A program made the position numbers and the translations under genes. A stretch of 64,000 nucleotides of DNA. It comes from Dryococelus australis. Its lineage: Eukaryota > Arthropoda > Insecta > Phasmatodea > Phasmatidae. Below are positions 1 through 11,719 of this stretch, in pieces (the first letter of the stretch is position 1; each line of letters opens with the position of its first letter). The stretch covers positions 276,722,016-276,786,015 of the forward strand of contig CM056993.1 in the NCBI GenBank assembly GCA_029891345.1. The letters are read 5' to 3'. The notes beneath the pieces were generated by a model. The model searched no databases. It saw only the letters and a list, made by a program, of their open reading frames with translations, and was not told the DNA's origin.

Positions 1-554
1 CAGCGTATCCATGCGCGAAGTCTAACGGCCCCGCCCCCTCGACAGATTCGGGAAGGCTGTGCTTCTGAAATCGGACTCCTTTAAATATCATCACTCGCTA
101 ACATTTCTCGCAATAGTGGTACCTCGTTATCCAGTCATGCGTCAGAAGAACCGTGTTTCTGTTTGCAACCTATCTTATCGAGGGGTAAGATACAATTTGT
201 TCAGCGTACCCTGACAATATTAAACTGAAATGAAATATTACCAAGACACGTTTGTGGGAAGGCACTCGAAATCATCACTAACTTTGTCAGAATGTTTTCG
301 TACAAGATAAATACCATACGACGTATGCTGATCCAGACGCTCGTTGTTGTTAAACTAATCAGTTATTACAGGTCTCCAACTCCTAGGTACTTCCGAAGTG
401 GTGCTTTAAACACCTATCAAAGGCTATTTTATTTCAGCGACAGCAAAAAAATATGAAAAAAAGCTCGGGACGCAATGCCCACAGCTTCAAATAACTTGAT
501 ATTGATCTTCGCCTCTCCAAATTTCCAGTCCGATAACATTTTGAAACATCACGT
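1..554. other. Unannotated AT-rich DNA
   Basis: I see no coding frame of note, no inverted-repeat ends and no family A or B sequence here. It ends where a tRNA-like SINE head begins. Confidence 0.5.
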
Positions 555-672
555 CCTGATTTCTTTAAGTTGGCCGCCAGTCCGCTCGATCTGTGGGAAC
601 AGCTCTGCCTACTGGCCACGCGTGCAGGCTCCTCCCGCGACGGGAGGTTGCTGGTTCGAGTCCCAACGTGCG
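555..672 (+). repeat. tRNA-derived SINE-like remnant
   Basis: A perfect RNA polymerase III B box (GGTTCGAGTCC, 653-663) follows a GC-rich stretch containing a short stem, CTCCCGCGACGGGAG. Open frames on the minus strand across this block have the arginine/proline-rich look of a SINE head rather than a gene. The A box is weak, and I could not define the tail or a target-site duplication. It may be a decayed SINE or a chance B box. Confidence 0.4.
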
Positions 673-922
673 GAAGCAATACTTCGCGAGACTACACGTG
701 CTTAGTTTGAAGAATAAGATATTTATACCAGGCGTAGCCTCGCGAACTGTGAGATAACACGCATCATTATATGACTGTCGAGGGAGTGGAGCCGTATTGA
801 AGGGGTAACATACGCGGAGATCCGCCATGTGTGGCGAGCCTTAGCGTACGCACACGTACGTGCTGCGACAGTTGTCGCACAAAGGCGTGAACAAGGTGAA
901 ATGGGCAGGGCAGGAGGCTCAC
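673..922. other. Possible intron sequence downstream of the 923-1012 exon
   Basis: GC content rises from about 780 toward the candidate exon. On the minus strand this is the sequence immediately after the GTGAGC splice donor. Nothing else is recognised. Confidence 0.35.
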
Positions 923-1012
923 CTTGTCGGCGGGCGGCTGCAGCACGACCCAGCGCAGGGCGTCCTTGATGCCGCCGCGGTAGCAGAGACACGTGGTGTA
1001 GGGGATCATCGC
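923..1012 (-). CDS. Candidate internal exon, protein unidentified
   Basis: On the minus strand a CpG-rich block encodes about 30 codons, including MIPYTTCLCYRGGIKDALRW, and ends at AAG followed by a consensus donor GTGAGC (first intron base at 922). The codons are GC-rich in the third position, unlike the AT-rich surroundings, and the amino-acid mix looks natural. The acceptor is unsure: AG dinucleotides at three places between 1012 and 1041 would serve, but none has a good pyrimidine tract. The 5' edge is therefore a choice that keeps phase 0. I do not recognise the protein. A second exon-like block on the same strand at 50322-50447 could precede it in the same transcript; that is inference. 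Confidence 0.5.
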
Positions 1013-1317
1013 CTTGCACGCACCTGGACCGTCGCTGCCTGAGACCCGGGCACCACTGTGCGACTTCCTTCCGTAACCCCCCCTCGCAGTCCTGCCCTTA
1101 CCCACGCGACGCCGCTCCGGTCGATAAAGCCCCTGGCGCGACGGTGCTGCTACCCTGCGGAGCCCCCGCACAACCCATCCTTTTTTTCCCTCCCTCCCCC
1201 CTAACATTTTCATTTACACGCCCGCCTGCACCGGCCTGCCCGCCGGGCACAATTACCGGGTGGGTACCTACCCCATCCTTCCTTCCCCCCCATCATCATC
1301 ATCATCATCACCCCTGT
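1013..1317. other. C-rich flank with a CAT microsatellite
   Basis: Pyrimidine-rich on the plus strand with short C runs and about six CAT triplets at 1291-1310. It lies upstream of the 923-1012 exon in transcription order and may hold its branch region. Confidence 0.4.
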
Positions 1318-2110
1318 TATAGTCCGTTCACTGTTACCTCCAACTTTTCTGAAGCCCTGTTGAAGTTATACTTCCAGGATATTCCTCTGCCTCATGCAAA
1401 CAAAGCTTAACTAAAGGTTGTTCAAGATAAAAAGAGCACCATATCACCACTTCTACCTGCATTACATTTTAACGGGCGCGCTGCGTGTCATGCGCCCAGT
1501 AAAGTTGGTAACGACTTGGGGAAATTAGTTAAGTGGTGGGTAAACATTTGTGAATACCGAAATTATTTCTTATGCTTAATGTTTTTTTTTAATACGCCTA
1601 AGTGTAAGAATTGGTATGTATCTAAGGTATTTACTTTTCTAATAATTCCACAGTTTCATTTGACCGAAGCATGAATAAAGTGGTCAGGCCCATGGCAATG
1701 TTAATGTTACATCTGACGGGAGAATACGCAATGTTTATACATGTATATCTTAAGCAGGGATTTTAAAAGTGCACAGTTTACCGTGAACAGCCTTTAAGTA
1801 TTGAAAACTACACCAAAGCGACAACATAGCACATTCGTGCACACTCGGTGTAATAATATTTTGCATAAGAACTATTTCTTAATAGGCATTACCAACACAA
1901 CTATTTTCTCACTGTATTTTGTTCATATTTATTATGGATGAAATATTAGAATTAACTTACAAAAAAGTTCAACTGGACCAAAAATAAGGTAATTTTATGT
2001 TATCTGTAGATTCTGATACATGTCATATCTAGGGAATAACAAAACACGTCATACATGAGGTGATTTTTCAAAGGTTATGTTTAAGAGTTATATGGACCTG
2101 CACGTATTTT
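1318..2110 (+). mobile_element. Family B MITE, split by a family A insertion
   Basis: Starts TATAGTCCGTTCACTGTTAC and shares the internal block ATTCCTCTGCCTCATGCAAA with copies at 25109, 60145, 61785 and 63412. The run stops at about 1412 and resumes at about 1797 with ACACCAAAGCGACAACATAG. The 384 bp between is a family A element. The right end is diverged. Without the insert it would be about 410 bp, the usual family B length. It carries no coding capacity and its mobilising transposase is unknown. Confidence 0.8.
1413..1796 (+). mobile_element. Family A long MITE nested in family B
   Basis: The left end is GGTTGTTCAAGATAAAAAGA and the right end ACCGTGAACAGCCTTTAA. Inside is the marker GCGCCCAGTAAAGTTGGTAA near the left, which sets plus orientation. 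It interrupts the family B copy at 1318-2110, so it arrived later. Confidence 0.85.
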
Positions 2111-2169
2111 GGTGAAATAGTTGTTTGCGCGAATAAGCGTATCACCGAAAATAAATGTTCTGCAAAGAC

Positions 2170-2500
2170 GACTTTTTGTCAGAAAAGATAAAAAAAAAAA
2201 AAAAAAACAATTATCTATATCCCTATTATCTTATTTTTGTCATACTTAGTGTATTCTTGGAGGAAAAAAATCGTGAAGATGGTCAAATGTAGTATTTTTA
2301 AAGCTTGCCTGTGCAGCTTCCTTAAAAGGCGAGAGAAGATTACAAAGATACGGACGTAGTTTAGTCTGTGGGCTTTCATCGCGTGTAATAAAACTCCACT
2401 GTTAGAGATATGATTTACACAGTACAGCGTCACGGCCGAAACACTGCACGCCTTGCGAGTAGGAGCGATGAGAGACTAGGCGTGCGTGTTAGTGTCGACC
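2170..2500 (+). repeat. Dispersed repeat D, copy 1
   Basis: Aligns by eye with 32240-32530. Shared blocks include GACTTTTTG, the GTGTATT region, ACGGAC-TAGTTTA, TTTCATCGCGTGTAATAAA and the CACTGTTAG/ACAGTACAGCG region. An A tract at 2192-2207 lies inside. Ends are not defined and no frame is coding. It could be a SINE, a MITE or an LTR fragment. Confidence 0.6.
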
Positions 2501-3164
2501 GTATTGCTCCCTCGCTTCTTGACCTTGGACGCGCAGCTCCAACTAACTCTTAAAAAGTGTGAAGAAACCGGGAATAGACTATAGAGCCAATGTTCCTCAA
2601 ACACCCATCTCGCCCCTCGACCCCCCTGCCCAGCTAACACTCCCCCCCCCCGTACCCCCTCCTGACCTAACACTCGTGCACTCGACGAGAGGCTAATCAA
2701 TGATTATTCCACCCCGCGACCCCTAATTGGCGGCCGTTGTCTGGGATTGCTAACGACGCCGCTGCCAAGCCTATTCAGGAACGCAGAAGTGTAAGGTAAC
2801 GGCGCAGTCTGATCGCATTTACCCAACCCTCCCCCTATCGACCAGGAAAATGATCGAGAATTTAGAAAGCCTGGTGTTACAAGCCCTGTTCGGTGTTAAC
2901 TGAAATTTTTTGGGATAAATCTTTGAAAATAAAAACTGCCACCATATGTGTTTATTTAAAGTTAGCAACTGGCTAGTGTTCTAGCAGCGAAATGACCAGC
3001 AGCTCAATATAAATAGATCCACGTCTTATTATCGTTATCAAACAATAGAGGGTCATCGAAAAAGAAACACGCGATTACAAACCGTTATTATAAGAAAGGT
3101 TTTCAACGTGCATGCACGTGTGGTGCCTTCAAATGCGCGGTAAGGTTCAAAGTTCTGACGTACC
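2501..3164. other. Unannotated DNA before the mariner remnant
   Basis: Contains a short C run (2641-2650) and no recognisable ends or frame. The mariner element's own end may lie in 3050-3164 but I could not place it. Confidence 0.4.
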
Positions 3165-4090
3165 TTAGTACATTTCGATATGGACGCTATTTGTAGCTCT
3201 GCAGCCGTTTGAACGGTATTCTATCCCTGCCACATCTTCTGAATGATGTCTGGAGTTACAGTAGCAATTGCTGCAGCTGAATGTTCCTCATCTTTTCCGC
3301 GTACACGATATTTTTAACGTGTCCCCATGTTGGTATGTCTGGGTTTCGAAGTGTTAAGGGAATTAGTCTACCCCTTCGAAACCATGCATTAGGGAACCTC
3401 GTATCCAAAACATCACGAACAAAGCGACGGACGGGAATAAGGAGTGCTGTCGTGCACCAGCCACTCGCCTCTGGTGACCCGCGAACGTCCTCATGAACCT
3501 CCCGGGTTGGCTGTCAACTCCGAATGCGACAGTTTTGTCGATCAAAACATCTATTCACGTGAAATGTTGCTCCGTCAGTAAAACAATCGCGCTTTAGGAA
3601 GGTTTCATCTTCATCAACTGCGCTGAGCATCAACCTTGCAAATTCCGCGCATTTTTTCTGTTTCGCCCGGTTTAATTTCATGCAGCATCTCAATATTGTA
3701 AACATGGAGCCTTCAGCGTTTGTGCAGAACATTTTGAATGGCACTTTTAGGAATCCCTGATACTAAACTTCTACGAGAAATGGTTTTTTTTCAGGGCTTC
3801 TAATGCAGGATCGCCTTAAGAGTTCCACTTTTTTCTCAGGTGTTCTTGGTCGGCCATTGCGTTTTTCTCTTCTCAACATTACCCGTCTCTTTGAGCTGTT
3901 TCAGCCACCGATTAAGAGACTTGTCCTCTGGGCGTTTTTTTTCTGATGGGTGTAAACTTCGCCACTTACGTTGCACTGCCACAAACGATTTCAGTTCGGC
4001 ACACGATAACAAAAAATTGCACCTTCTGTTGAAAGCAGTGGCGTGTGGTGAACTGCTGCAAGGTGAAGTGTGTTTTGCTCTGTGCTATAC
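3165..4090 (-). pseudogene. Degenerate mariner-type (IS630/Tc1/mariner) transposase
   Basis: The minus strand carries, in broken frames, pieces typical of a mariner-like transposase in N-to-C order: a helix-turn-helix region (about 4080-3830) with RTEIV and RWLKQLKETGNVEKRK-like residues; a central piece with FARLMLSAVDEDETFLKRDC followed by FTDGATFHVN, which holds the first catalytic aspartate (near 3570); and a C-terminal piece with WGHVKNIVYAEKMRNIQ and VTPDIIQKMW (about 3340-3220). Several stops and frameshifts and a deletion of the middle catalytic block make it inactive. No inverted-repeat ends were identified. Family assignment rests on the motif set. Confidence 0.85.
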
Positions 4091-4341
4091 CTAATCATTT
4101 GCTAGTTTACACATCGGCCACTTAAACCTAGTAGTACATTTGACATCAGTTTCCCCCAGCTCCACTCTGGTTACTGGTTCCAGCTACGTGCGCCGAGTGT
4201 GTACATCACTGAGAAAAGACCAGCTTACATTGCAATACTTCACCACACACCACTGGTTGAAAGGTCCACATCTTGCCATGCACTAACTCACTCTGACAAA
4301 GGTGTGAACAGCCCCCTTACTCACACTCGTGCACACCGCAG

Positions 4342-4574
4342 TCAATCATAAGGTCAAAAAAACTGGAGACAGTGATAGTGCTGAAGACGATGATGGCGAT
4401 TTCCTCGATGCACTGAGACACCGCTCCAACACAGTTGCTGCAACAAGCGACATGAAGAAGGTAGAAGACGCAGAGAATACTGGCTACCTGTTTACCGAAG
4501 ACCTTAATGAACTTGTTGATAGACTCAGTTATTTGATTGACCTTCAAAAACGTCGGGGATCGCTCACGCATTGA
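4342..4574 (+). CDS. Candidate terminal exon or captured gene fragment, unidentified
   Basis: A 77-codon open frame ends in TGA at 4572-4574. It is preceded by an acceptor-like pyrimidine tract ending CACACCGCAG (AG at 4340-4341). The product is acidic near the start (GDSDSAEDDDGDFLDALRHR) and then carries a leucine-rich stretch, LNELVDRLSYLIDL, ending in a basic tail. This composition is more protein-like than the antisense frame. It lies 240 bp past a transposase pseudogene, so it might instead be unrelated transposon cargo. No polyadenylation signal stands out. I do not recognise it. Confidence 0.35.
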
Positions 4575-4899
4575 TGAGAAATCTTCAATCATTAGTAAAC
4601 CGAAGGAATGGGGGTATATCGCATGATGCGATGAACTACTTTCTTCTGAAATTGTAATACAAAATAATAACAAATTATTGCTATAAAATAATTGTTTTTT
4701 TCTTTATTATTCGTGTGCCGTATCCCTTTATCCCTCCCAAATTTATAGTGGTGATATGAGCACTCGACTATTAATGGAAAGATCTGCATATAGGATAATA
4801 GACTAATGAAAACTTTTGTACTAAAATGCATAAATAGTTGACTGCATACAAAACACTAATTCTGAAGACATGTACAAATTTTGAAGACAGTTGGTGAAT

Positions 4900-5870
4900 C
4901 ATTTTTTAAATATGTATGGATAGAGACAGATGACAGATCCATGGATTGAATATGGATTTATTGATGATTGATGTAAAGATTGCGAAATATTGGTGGAAAA
5001 ATTTACCGAAAAATTGTGAATGATTAATGGAATGATTGTGAGCGATTGATTGAAAGATTGAGAAAAATTGATGGATATATTGCGAAAGATTGATGGAAGT
5101 ATTGAAATATTGTGGTGTGATTGTGGTGCATGTGGTGCTGATTGTGGAGTGTGTGGTTCTGATTGCGAAATATTGATGGGAAGATTAAAGGATTGATAGA
5201 AAGATTGTGAAATATTGCGAAAGATTGATGAAATGATCGAAAGATTGAGGAAATATTGAAAGATCGTGGTGCTGATTGCGAAAGTTTGCGTAATAGTAGT
5301 GGAATGATTGCGAAATATTGAAAGACTGATGGGAAGATTTAAATATTGATGGGAAGATTGAAAGATTGATGGGAAGATTGAAGGATTGATGGGGAGATTG
5401 AAAGATTGATGGGAAGATTGGAAGATTGATGGGAAGATTAAAATATTCATGAGAATATTGGAAGACTGATGGGAAGATTGGTGCATGTGGCGCATTGGTG
5501 CGAAATATTGTTGGAAATATTGCGAAAAGTGGTAGGAATAATGCGAAATACTGATAGGAAGATTGAAAGATTGATGGAAAGATTACGAAAGGTTGTAAAA
5601 GATTGCGAAAGATTGAATTATTGGTGGAAAGACTGATGGAAATATTGAAAAAGTTTGATGGAAATACTGTGAAGGATTGATGGTATGACTGAAAGATTGA
5701 TGGAAATATTGGGAGAAATTGATGAAAGACTCCGAAATATTGATGGGAAGATTGAAAGATTGATGGAAAGATTGGTGCAAACGGTGCTGACTGAGGGGCT
5801 GATTGTGGTGCTCATTTATGGAAAGATTGAGAGATTGGTCGAAAGATGGATGAAAAACAAGTATTTAATT
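4900..5870 (+). repeat. Degenerate 16-20 bp tandem array
   Basis: About 950 bp of imperfect repeats of units like GATTGATGGGAAGATTGAAA, GATTGCGAAATATTG and GGAAAGATTG. Order is clearest at 5340-5440 and variants drift toward the edges. Long open frames on both strands (rich in Ile/Ser/Phe on minus, Glu/Arg/Leu on plus) are by-products of the repeat. Confidence 0.9.
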
Positions 5871-5899
5871 AGTTTTTTAATTTTTTTTTTCATTTATTG

Positions 5900-7030
5900 G
5901 GTTTTCAAGGTCATGGGTACGGGATAAAAGTTACAGACGTGGGATCAAGACGAAAATCATGCAGAGATAGCATGCTGGTCGGAGTCATCAGGGCCACCTA
6001 GATGTTGAAAATGATGACAAATAAAAAATCAATATGTCAATGGGAGTGCATTCGACAGAATGAGCAAAGGTGAGAGGATAGGGGAGGGGAATGTTAACAC
6101 AACGTGATTGATTGGTAGGCGGATCAGACATTTGCTGGACGTGGTGCTGTGGGAAACCTCCGAAAATGTAAGTTTTTAAAAATTATTTTTTAAAAATGTT
6201 TAATAAAATTTTTTATTAGTGTTTAATAAATTCTTAGGGCATTTTTGGGCTTTTTGACAAATGTTTGGGTTCAAGGCCAAAGGTCACCAAGTTAAGGTCA
6301 AAGATCAAGGTTGCTTGGATCCAAGATGTCGGTAATAGTCAGTAATGTAATATTCTCGCTTTTAAGAATTTAATCAATTTTTGAAATGGTTTCTCGAGTT
6401 TTTGTTATCAAGATCATACAAGGCCACAGTTATAGGATCAAGGTCATAGGTCAAGGTCAAGGTTACCTGGGTCCAACATGGGATTCGGTCACACATAACA
6501 AGGCAGCTTGTCGGTTCCAGTCCATCGTCCCCTCTAAGCCGAAACATTCGAAGACGTAATCTTTTCTAAATTTTTTAATTAGTTTTTAATAAATTATTTG
6601 ATATTTAAAAAATCTTTTTTGTGGGTTTTATATTCTTTGGGGGATTTTAAAACAATTTAGTGAATTTTTGGAATCAAGGTCATCCATGGTCATGGTAATG
6701 GGATCGAGATCAAAGGTCAAGGTTATTGACAACTAACATGGCGGTCGAGTGATGTTACAACATAACTGCCGGACGGCTCTGGCTCCCCATCCCTTCTAAG
6801 CACAAACATCAAAACTTGTATTTTATAAGTTTTGTTTTTTTAAATCAATTTGCTAATACATTTTTAATAATTTAATATTTTTCTTTAATTTTTAATACTT
6901 TTTAAATAGATTTTTATAGTTTTTAATTTTTTGGTGGATTCTTTGAGATTTTTTTGCGGTTGCAAGGTCAAAGGTCACCGGGGTAAAGGTCAAAGATCAA
7001 GGCCACAGACATCTAACACGGCGTACAATA
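5900..7030 (+). repeat. Diverged 220-280 bp tandem repeat rich in AGGTCA
   Basis: Four or five successive units alternate an AT-rich part (TTTTTAATAAATT-like) with a GC-richer part holding CAAGGTCA/AAAGGTCA words and ending in ACATGGCGG- or CAAGATGTCGG-like sequence. The AGGTCA-dense segments lie near 5910, 6275-6305, 6440-6465, 6695-6725 and 6965-7000. AGGTCA is the nuclear-receptor half-site, and 6965-6980 has two separated by one base. The repeat origin is direct; any regulatory role is speculation. Confidence 0.75.
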
Positions 7031-7107
7031 TGGCTGCCGGGGACCGGAATCACAGAGCATGCACAGTTCCGAGCTCATATCCGCGATCTCGTTGGCCTAG
7101 ACTTATA

Positions 7108-7575
7108 TTCATCATTATACTCGCGACATCTATGGAGTATTATAAAAAATTCATCCTAGTAGCAAAATTCTTGGAAAACTATATGGTATGTTTAAATTGA
7201 AATTGAATTTAGTTGCGCATGACGAAGGCGAACGAAACTGGTGCGCCATGCGGTGAGTGCCTGCACATCGGCTACTATAAGCTCGAGGTACGTGGACGCC
7301 GTAGTGGTTGCTTGTTAGTACACGTGTGTCAAACTACATGCACAATGGGAGATTAGCAATTTAGCAGTAAGGTCTGCCAGAAGTGATTTCATTTTATTTC
7401 CAACAACACACAAACAGCAGTAATAGGGAAGTAGGGCCTTCCCGTATTTTCACGGTGGCCAAAGTATGCCACATGGCACGCCAGATCATCTCGCCTTCGT
7501 GATATGCAAGTAGTTGTGCACGCTGGTATTGAATTTGCGGGCCCATAGATGCCGTGGTTTGAATTTTGAGAATAT
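7108..7575. repeat. Possible inverted-repeat element
   Basis: ACGAAGGCGAACGAAACTGG and the following bases near 7219-7260 match, inverted and at roughly three quarters identity, the stretch around 7455-7500. Outer matches CATCTATGG (7128) and its complement (7545) extend the symmetry, with an indel between. It could be an old MITE. Confidence 0.35.
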
Positions 7576-8743
7576 AGTATAAGACACATAGTATATGAAA
7601 TTAATTATAGTTTTATATATGAAATTAATTAAACACGTTTCCAATGAATAAGTGGTTACAAACCGCACAGTATTGAGTCACTTATATTCATATTTTTAAT
7701 ATAATGTTTTGTATTCAGACTCAGAATACCACTCAAAACTTTGGTTAAACCTGTTTCAAAGAAATGTGGAAATTTAATGAAATTTCACTATTGTTCCAGT
7801 TGTCTGGACTGCAGTCATCTATGTCAATTTTAATTACAGGTTAATGTTTGTTTTGACACACCGCAATGTAATTAATTTATTATTTATTTAAGTCAATAAT
7901 TTTGTTTTGAATGTTAAATAAGCCAATTCTGTTGGTTTTAAAAATACATTTTTTTTAAATGTGAAGTACAGAGAAAGATAATGTTTATATTTTTGAAAGA
8001 GGCTGGCTGCAATTCCTTACGTTGCTACGGCAACCAATCTTGATGCGCGCTGCACTGTATTTCAAATTTCATTGTTAAATAGATTCTAACGTTTTTGGAA
8101 TATTCAGGCCAAAAAGACGAGCCACACAGGATTTTTGATACAGGACTAGGTATGTTAGATGTGGCCTCCCTTGGTAGGAATCTTATATAGTTCTTAGATT
8201 AGTTCAAAGAGTCCGGCTTTGAGTACTGTAACGGGTCGTCACACGAGTGCTTTATCTGCATAGGTTGATGTGAGCCTACACATACTCTGCCTTATATGTT
8301 CTTTGGATTTTATAAAACAGTGTAATTTTGTAATATTTTGTTTATTCTGTCTATTATAATATTTTATCATGCTAGTGTTTTATTATGTAATCAGCTGCTC
8401 ATGTTTTGATATATAATCTACAAGAATATTTGTGTCCAAATGTTTATGGGAGCGTCTTCTAAGCGCGTGACAAAGGGAGTGGAAGTTGAGTGGGGAGTGT
8501 AGGAGGCCTCGGTAATGACCTGGGGGGGGGGGGGGGGGAGAGAGAAATGCTTATGTGGGGAGAGAGCTGTGTGAGCGTTTGAGCTAATGAGAGCTAGACT
8601 TGAGTTGTGTTGTTGGCTAGACGACATTTTCTGCCGCACGAAGACGGCTAGCATGAATGCTTGCCATTTTTAATATCGCTTTTGTCTCCTACAATTTACG
8701 CGAGTTTATCCTGCACGTATTGAAGACTTCGTAGGTCTTTTAC
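7576..8743. other. Unannotated AT-rich DNA with a G run
   Basis: No frame or repeat family was recognised. A homopolymer of about 18 G at 8522-8539 is followed by short GA repeats. Confidence 0.5.
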
Positions 8744-8940
8744 TCAGCCATTTCTCCGGCGTAGGAATAATGGAATTTGATTCCTACTCTGCTGTATGTC
8801 TCGTGGGACGGGACCTGGTCTTCGAGCGACGGCAGTGAACGGGGCATCCTGACGGCGGCTGACGCTACAAATGCCTCCAGCCCACGTCCGTTGGGAATAG
8901 GTGCAATCAACGCGAGGTGGCATATTTGCCCACTTCAACC
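8744..8940 (-). other. GC-rich block with an open minus frame, possibly repeat-derived
   Basis: A 64-codon open minus frame includes QRTWAGGICSVSRRQDAPFT and is GC-rich in AT-rich surroundings. A small palindrome, GTAGGAATAATGGAATTTGA with its partner, sits at 8763-8790. I suspect a repeat fragment, but no second copy is in the window. Confidence 0.25.
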
Positions 8941-9261
8941 TATTACCGTATACCTACACAAGTCAGCCTTTTCATATTTGAGGTACTGTGATAACTCGTC
9001 CTAAAACGTTTTGCCATGTGTTTAAAAGGAAGTTGCAACTGTCATAAAATATCAAGAGCGCTGAATTGTTGTACCATTTTTATGTGAATGTAAATTTTAA
9101 TATTTGGGTAACTTTATTGGCGTACAATATATACATCTATACTAATATTATAAAGAGGTACTGTTTGTTTGTTTATATGCAACGGCTAATGTCGGAAATT
9201 ACAGGGCCGAATCTTATAGTTTTTTCACTGTTAGAAAGCTACATTCTTCCAGATGGACATA

Positions 9262-9535
9262 GGTAGTCACATGTAGTCACGGGTATTTGCAGATAGTCAC
9301 GGGTAGTCACGGGTAGTCGCAGGTAGTCACGGGTAGTTGCAGGTAGTCGCGAGTTGTCGCAAGTTGTCGCAGGTAGCCACGGGTAGTCACGAGTAGTCGC
9401 AGGTAGTCGCAGATAGTCACGGGTGGTCGCAGATAGTCTAGGGAAGTCGTAGGTAGTTACGAGTAGTCACGGGTAGTCGCAGGTAGCCACGGGTAGGCAC
9501 GGATAGTCGCAGGTAGTTACGGGTAGTCGCATTTA
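9262..9535 (+). repeat. 10-bp minisatellite
   Basis: About 27 imperfect copies of GTAGTCACGG / GTAGTCGCAG, with a ten-base period held throughout and C/G and A/G interchanges between variants. It begins just inside the candidate Helitron's 5' end. Confidence 0.9.
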
Positions 9536-11241
9536 TAGCTATGTATTTCAGTAACTCCATAAAACCGGAGTAAAGCGATGGCGGGCTGCTAATATACTGA
9601 AAAAGTTTTAACCTTACCTAATTGGTTTAGATAAGTTTACATAATAATATCTTTTGGTAGGGCTTTACAATATGATCATTTCGGAATCTGGAAATAGTAT
9701 TATCTGTAACTAAGCCCATATTGTTAGATGCTGCCTTAAAAGTTGCAGCTGAGTAAACGTAACATCATTAAATTGGAAAGTAATGAATGTGTATTTGCTG
9801 TTAATGTTTGCAGCCGAGTAAATCTTATTGTTTCAACTTGCTGTCCTGGCACAGCAGTTATGCTGCTCGATAAATGAAAAAATAAATTTTTCCGATTTTG
9901 AGCTTTTATATTTGAATTGTAAATATCACTAGAATATAAGATTTAAATGAAAGTGTGCACTTGCTGCCTTGTTACGAAGTAAATGAAAAGTGAATTTTCC
10001 AGATTTTGAGCTTTTGTATTTTAAATGGAAATATAACTAGAATATACAATTTTTAGGCAGTTGAGTAGTAAATTGAAACTAAATTTGTATTGTTTGGCTG
10101 CTTTGGTTTTGAGGTTAGGAGGCCTCGCTAAATGAATGATTCTAGTCTCTTAACCAATTGCCTTAGATTTTTATAAGTTTTACCTGTTTCAGTGGTGAAA
10201 ATAATATATATATATAATATTTTATATTCCTGTATAATTTTGTAATAAATAGTTTTGAATGGATTTTGTGCGCCTTAACCCTTCATGACATTTCTTTCTT
10301 TCTTAAGTAGCCAATATTGGCCTGAAGCCAAACTTTTACCCATAAGTTTTTTTGATATTTTTGTGTACGCATGTATGTGATGAACGGGATAGCCCGAGAC
10401 TTCTGACAGGGTTGGTTCAAAACAGGCCGCCCAATGTGGCAGATGAAGTGCAGCGGATTCGTTTTTGACAAGAAGGGGGCCTGCACGGACATCAGCATTA
10501 ATTTTAATTTAGCTATGAGTGATTCTACGCACGTATGAGTTATATAGTGCCAAGTACTTTGTAAGGTATTTCAGGCCCAAGAGCCATATTGTGGGAAGAC
10601 TGGAAGTAAAGAAGAGATCACCAAGAGATCATATTAAATTTTTAATCTGGATTCGTCGGAAGATTTTTCTACACAGTTTCTCAATCTAAGTCAGCAATAT
10701 GATTTGTGGCATATAACAATGAATTAAGCAGACCCTGAGCTATTTCTGTTTATTTGCACACCTATTTTGAATTGATTTAAACAATTTTTAACACAAAAAC
10801 CCTGAGACTGTTTTTTTTTTAATTTACCGATTTGATTTTCTGCCAAGCTTTCAACATGAACTTAATCAAACTTAAAAACATAAGTAAGTTTTATTCTTTC
10901 GATTAAATATTACTCAAGTTCTCTCTGCCCTTCTTATTAAGTCTAATAAATTTATGTCAGTATGTTTTTATTGTGTGAGTTGTATTTATGTCTGCGTTTT
11001 TCAGTTGTGAGCTGTGTATTCAAACTGGCGAGTTTGGGTTCCTACCAGTATCTCATGGTAAATAATGCATTACTTTGTGTGCGTTTGTGATATATTATGT
11101 AGTACGAAGCCGGGCAATACATTCACACACTAATTAAATCCTTACACTTCGGTCAACGCACAACACATTCGCGCCGAACTGTGAGGCATGAAAACAGGTA
11201 ACAGTTGTTTCCGAAGTTCAGATTACCTCTAGGCATGAGCT

Positions 11242-11647
11242 CAGCAGAACGCACGGTAAACTGAGCACTTTCGAAAGCCCTGCTTGCGATATACTTCTAT
11301 GCACGTTGTGTACTCTTCTGCTTTATGTAAAATTCGTTATTCATGCGTCGGTCAAGTGAAACTGTGAAATTATTATAAATGTAATTATTTTACAAATCTG
11401 CACATTTTTACACTTCCATGAATTAAAAAAAAACAGAAAGCGAAAAAAATAATTTAAGTTATCACAAATGGTTACTAAACACTTTTTATTTGACGTTAAG
11501 ATTTGGAACTACTTTTCCTCCATCGTTACCAACTTTACTGGGCGGACGTCACTCAGAGCGCCTGTTAAAATATATGTATGCAGGTAGGAGCAGTGGAATT
11601 TTTCTAAGGTTGATTTCAAAAGTGCTCACTTTATCGTGAACAGCCTT
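11242..11647 (-). mobile_element. Family A long MITE
   Basis: The left end CGCACGGTAAACTGAGCACT is somewhat damaged; the right end CTCACTTTATCGTGAACAGC is good. The internal marker TTACCAACTTTACTGGGCG is near the right, giving minus orientation. It lies inside the candidate Helitron and so is younger than it, if that element is real. Confidence 0.85.
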
Positions 11648-11719
11648 ATCCGCCGTGATCCAAATCAACGCCGTAACCTAGCTGCACGTAAAGTCATAAT
11701 GTGTATTGCAAAAACTGCG

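Noticed and set aside
767-1213. A 148-codon minus frame as a whole gene
   Set aside because: Only the middle, ending at a splice donor, looks coding. The basic N-terminal part reads through C-rich flank and the C-terminal part through probable intron.
4899-5495. A 198-codon open minus frame
   Set aside because: It reads through a 16-20 bp tandem array and repeats a few residues (Ile, Phe, Ser, Gln, His) with no domain.
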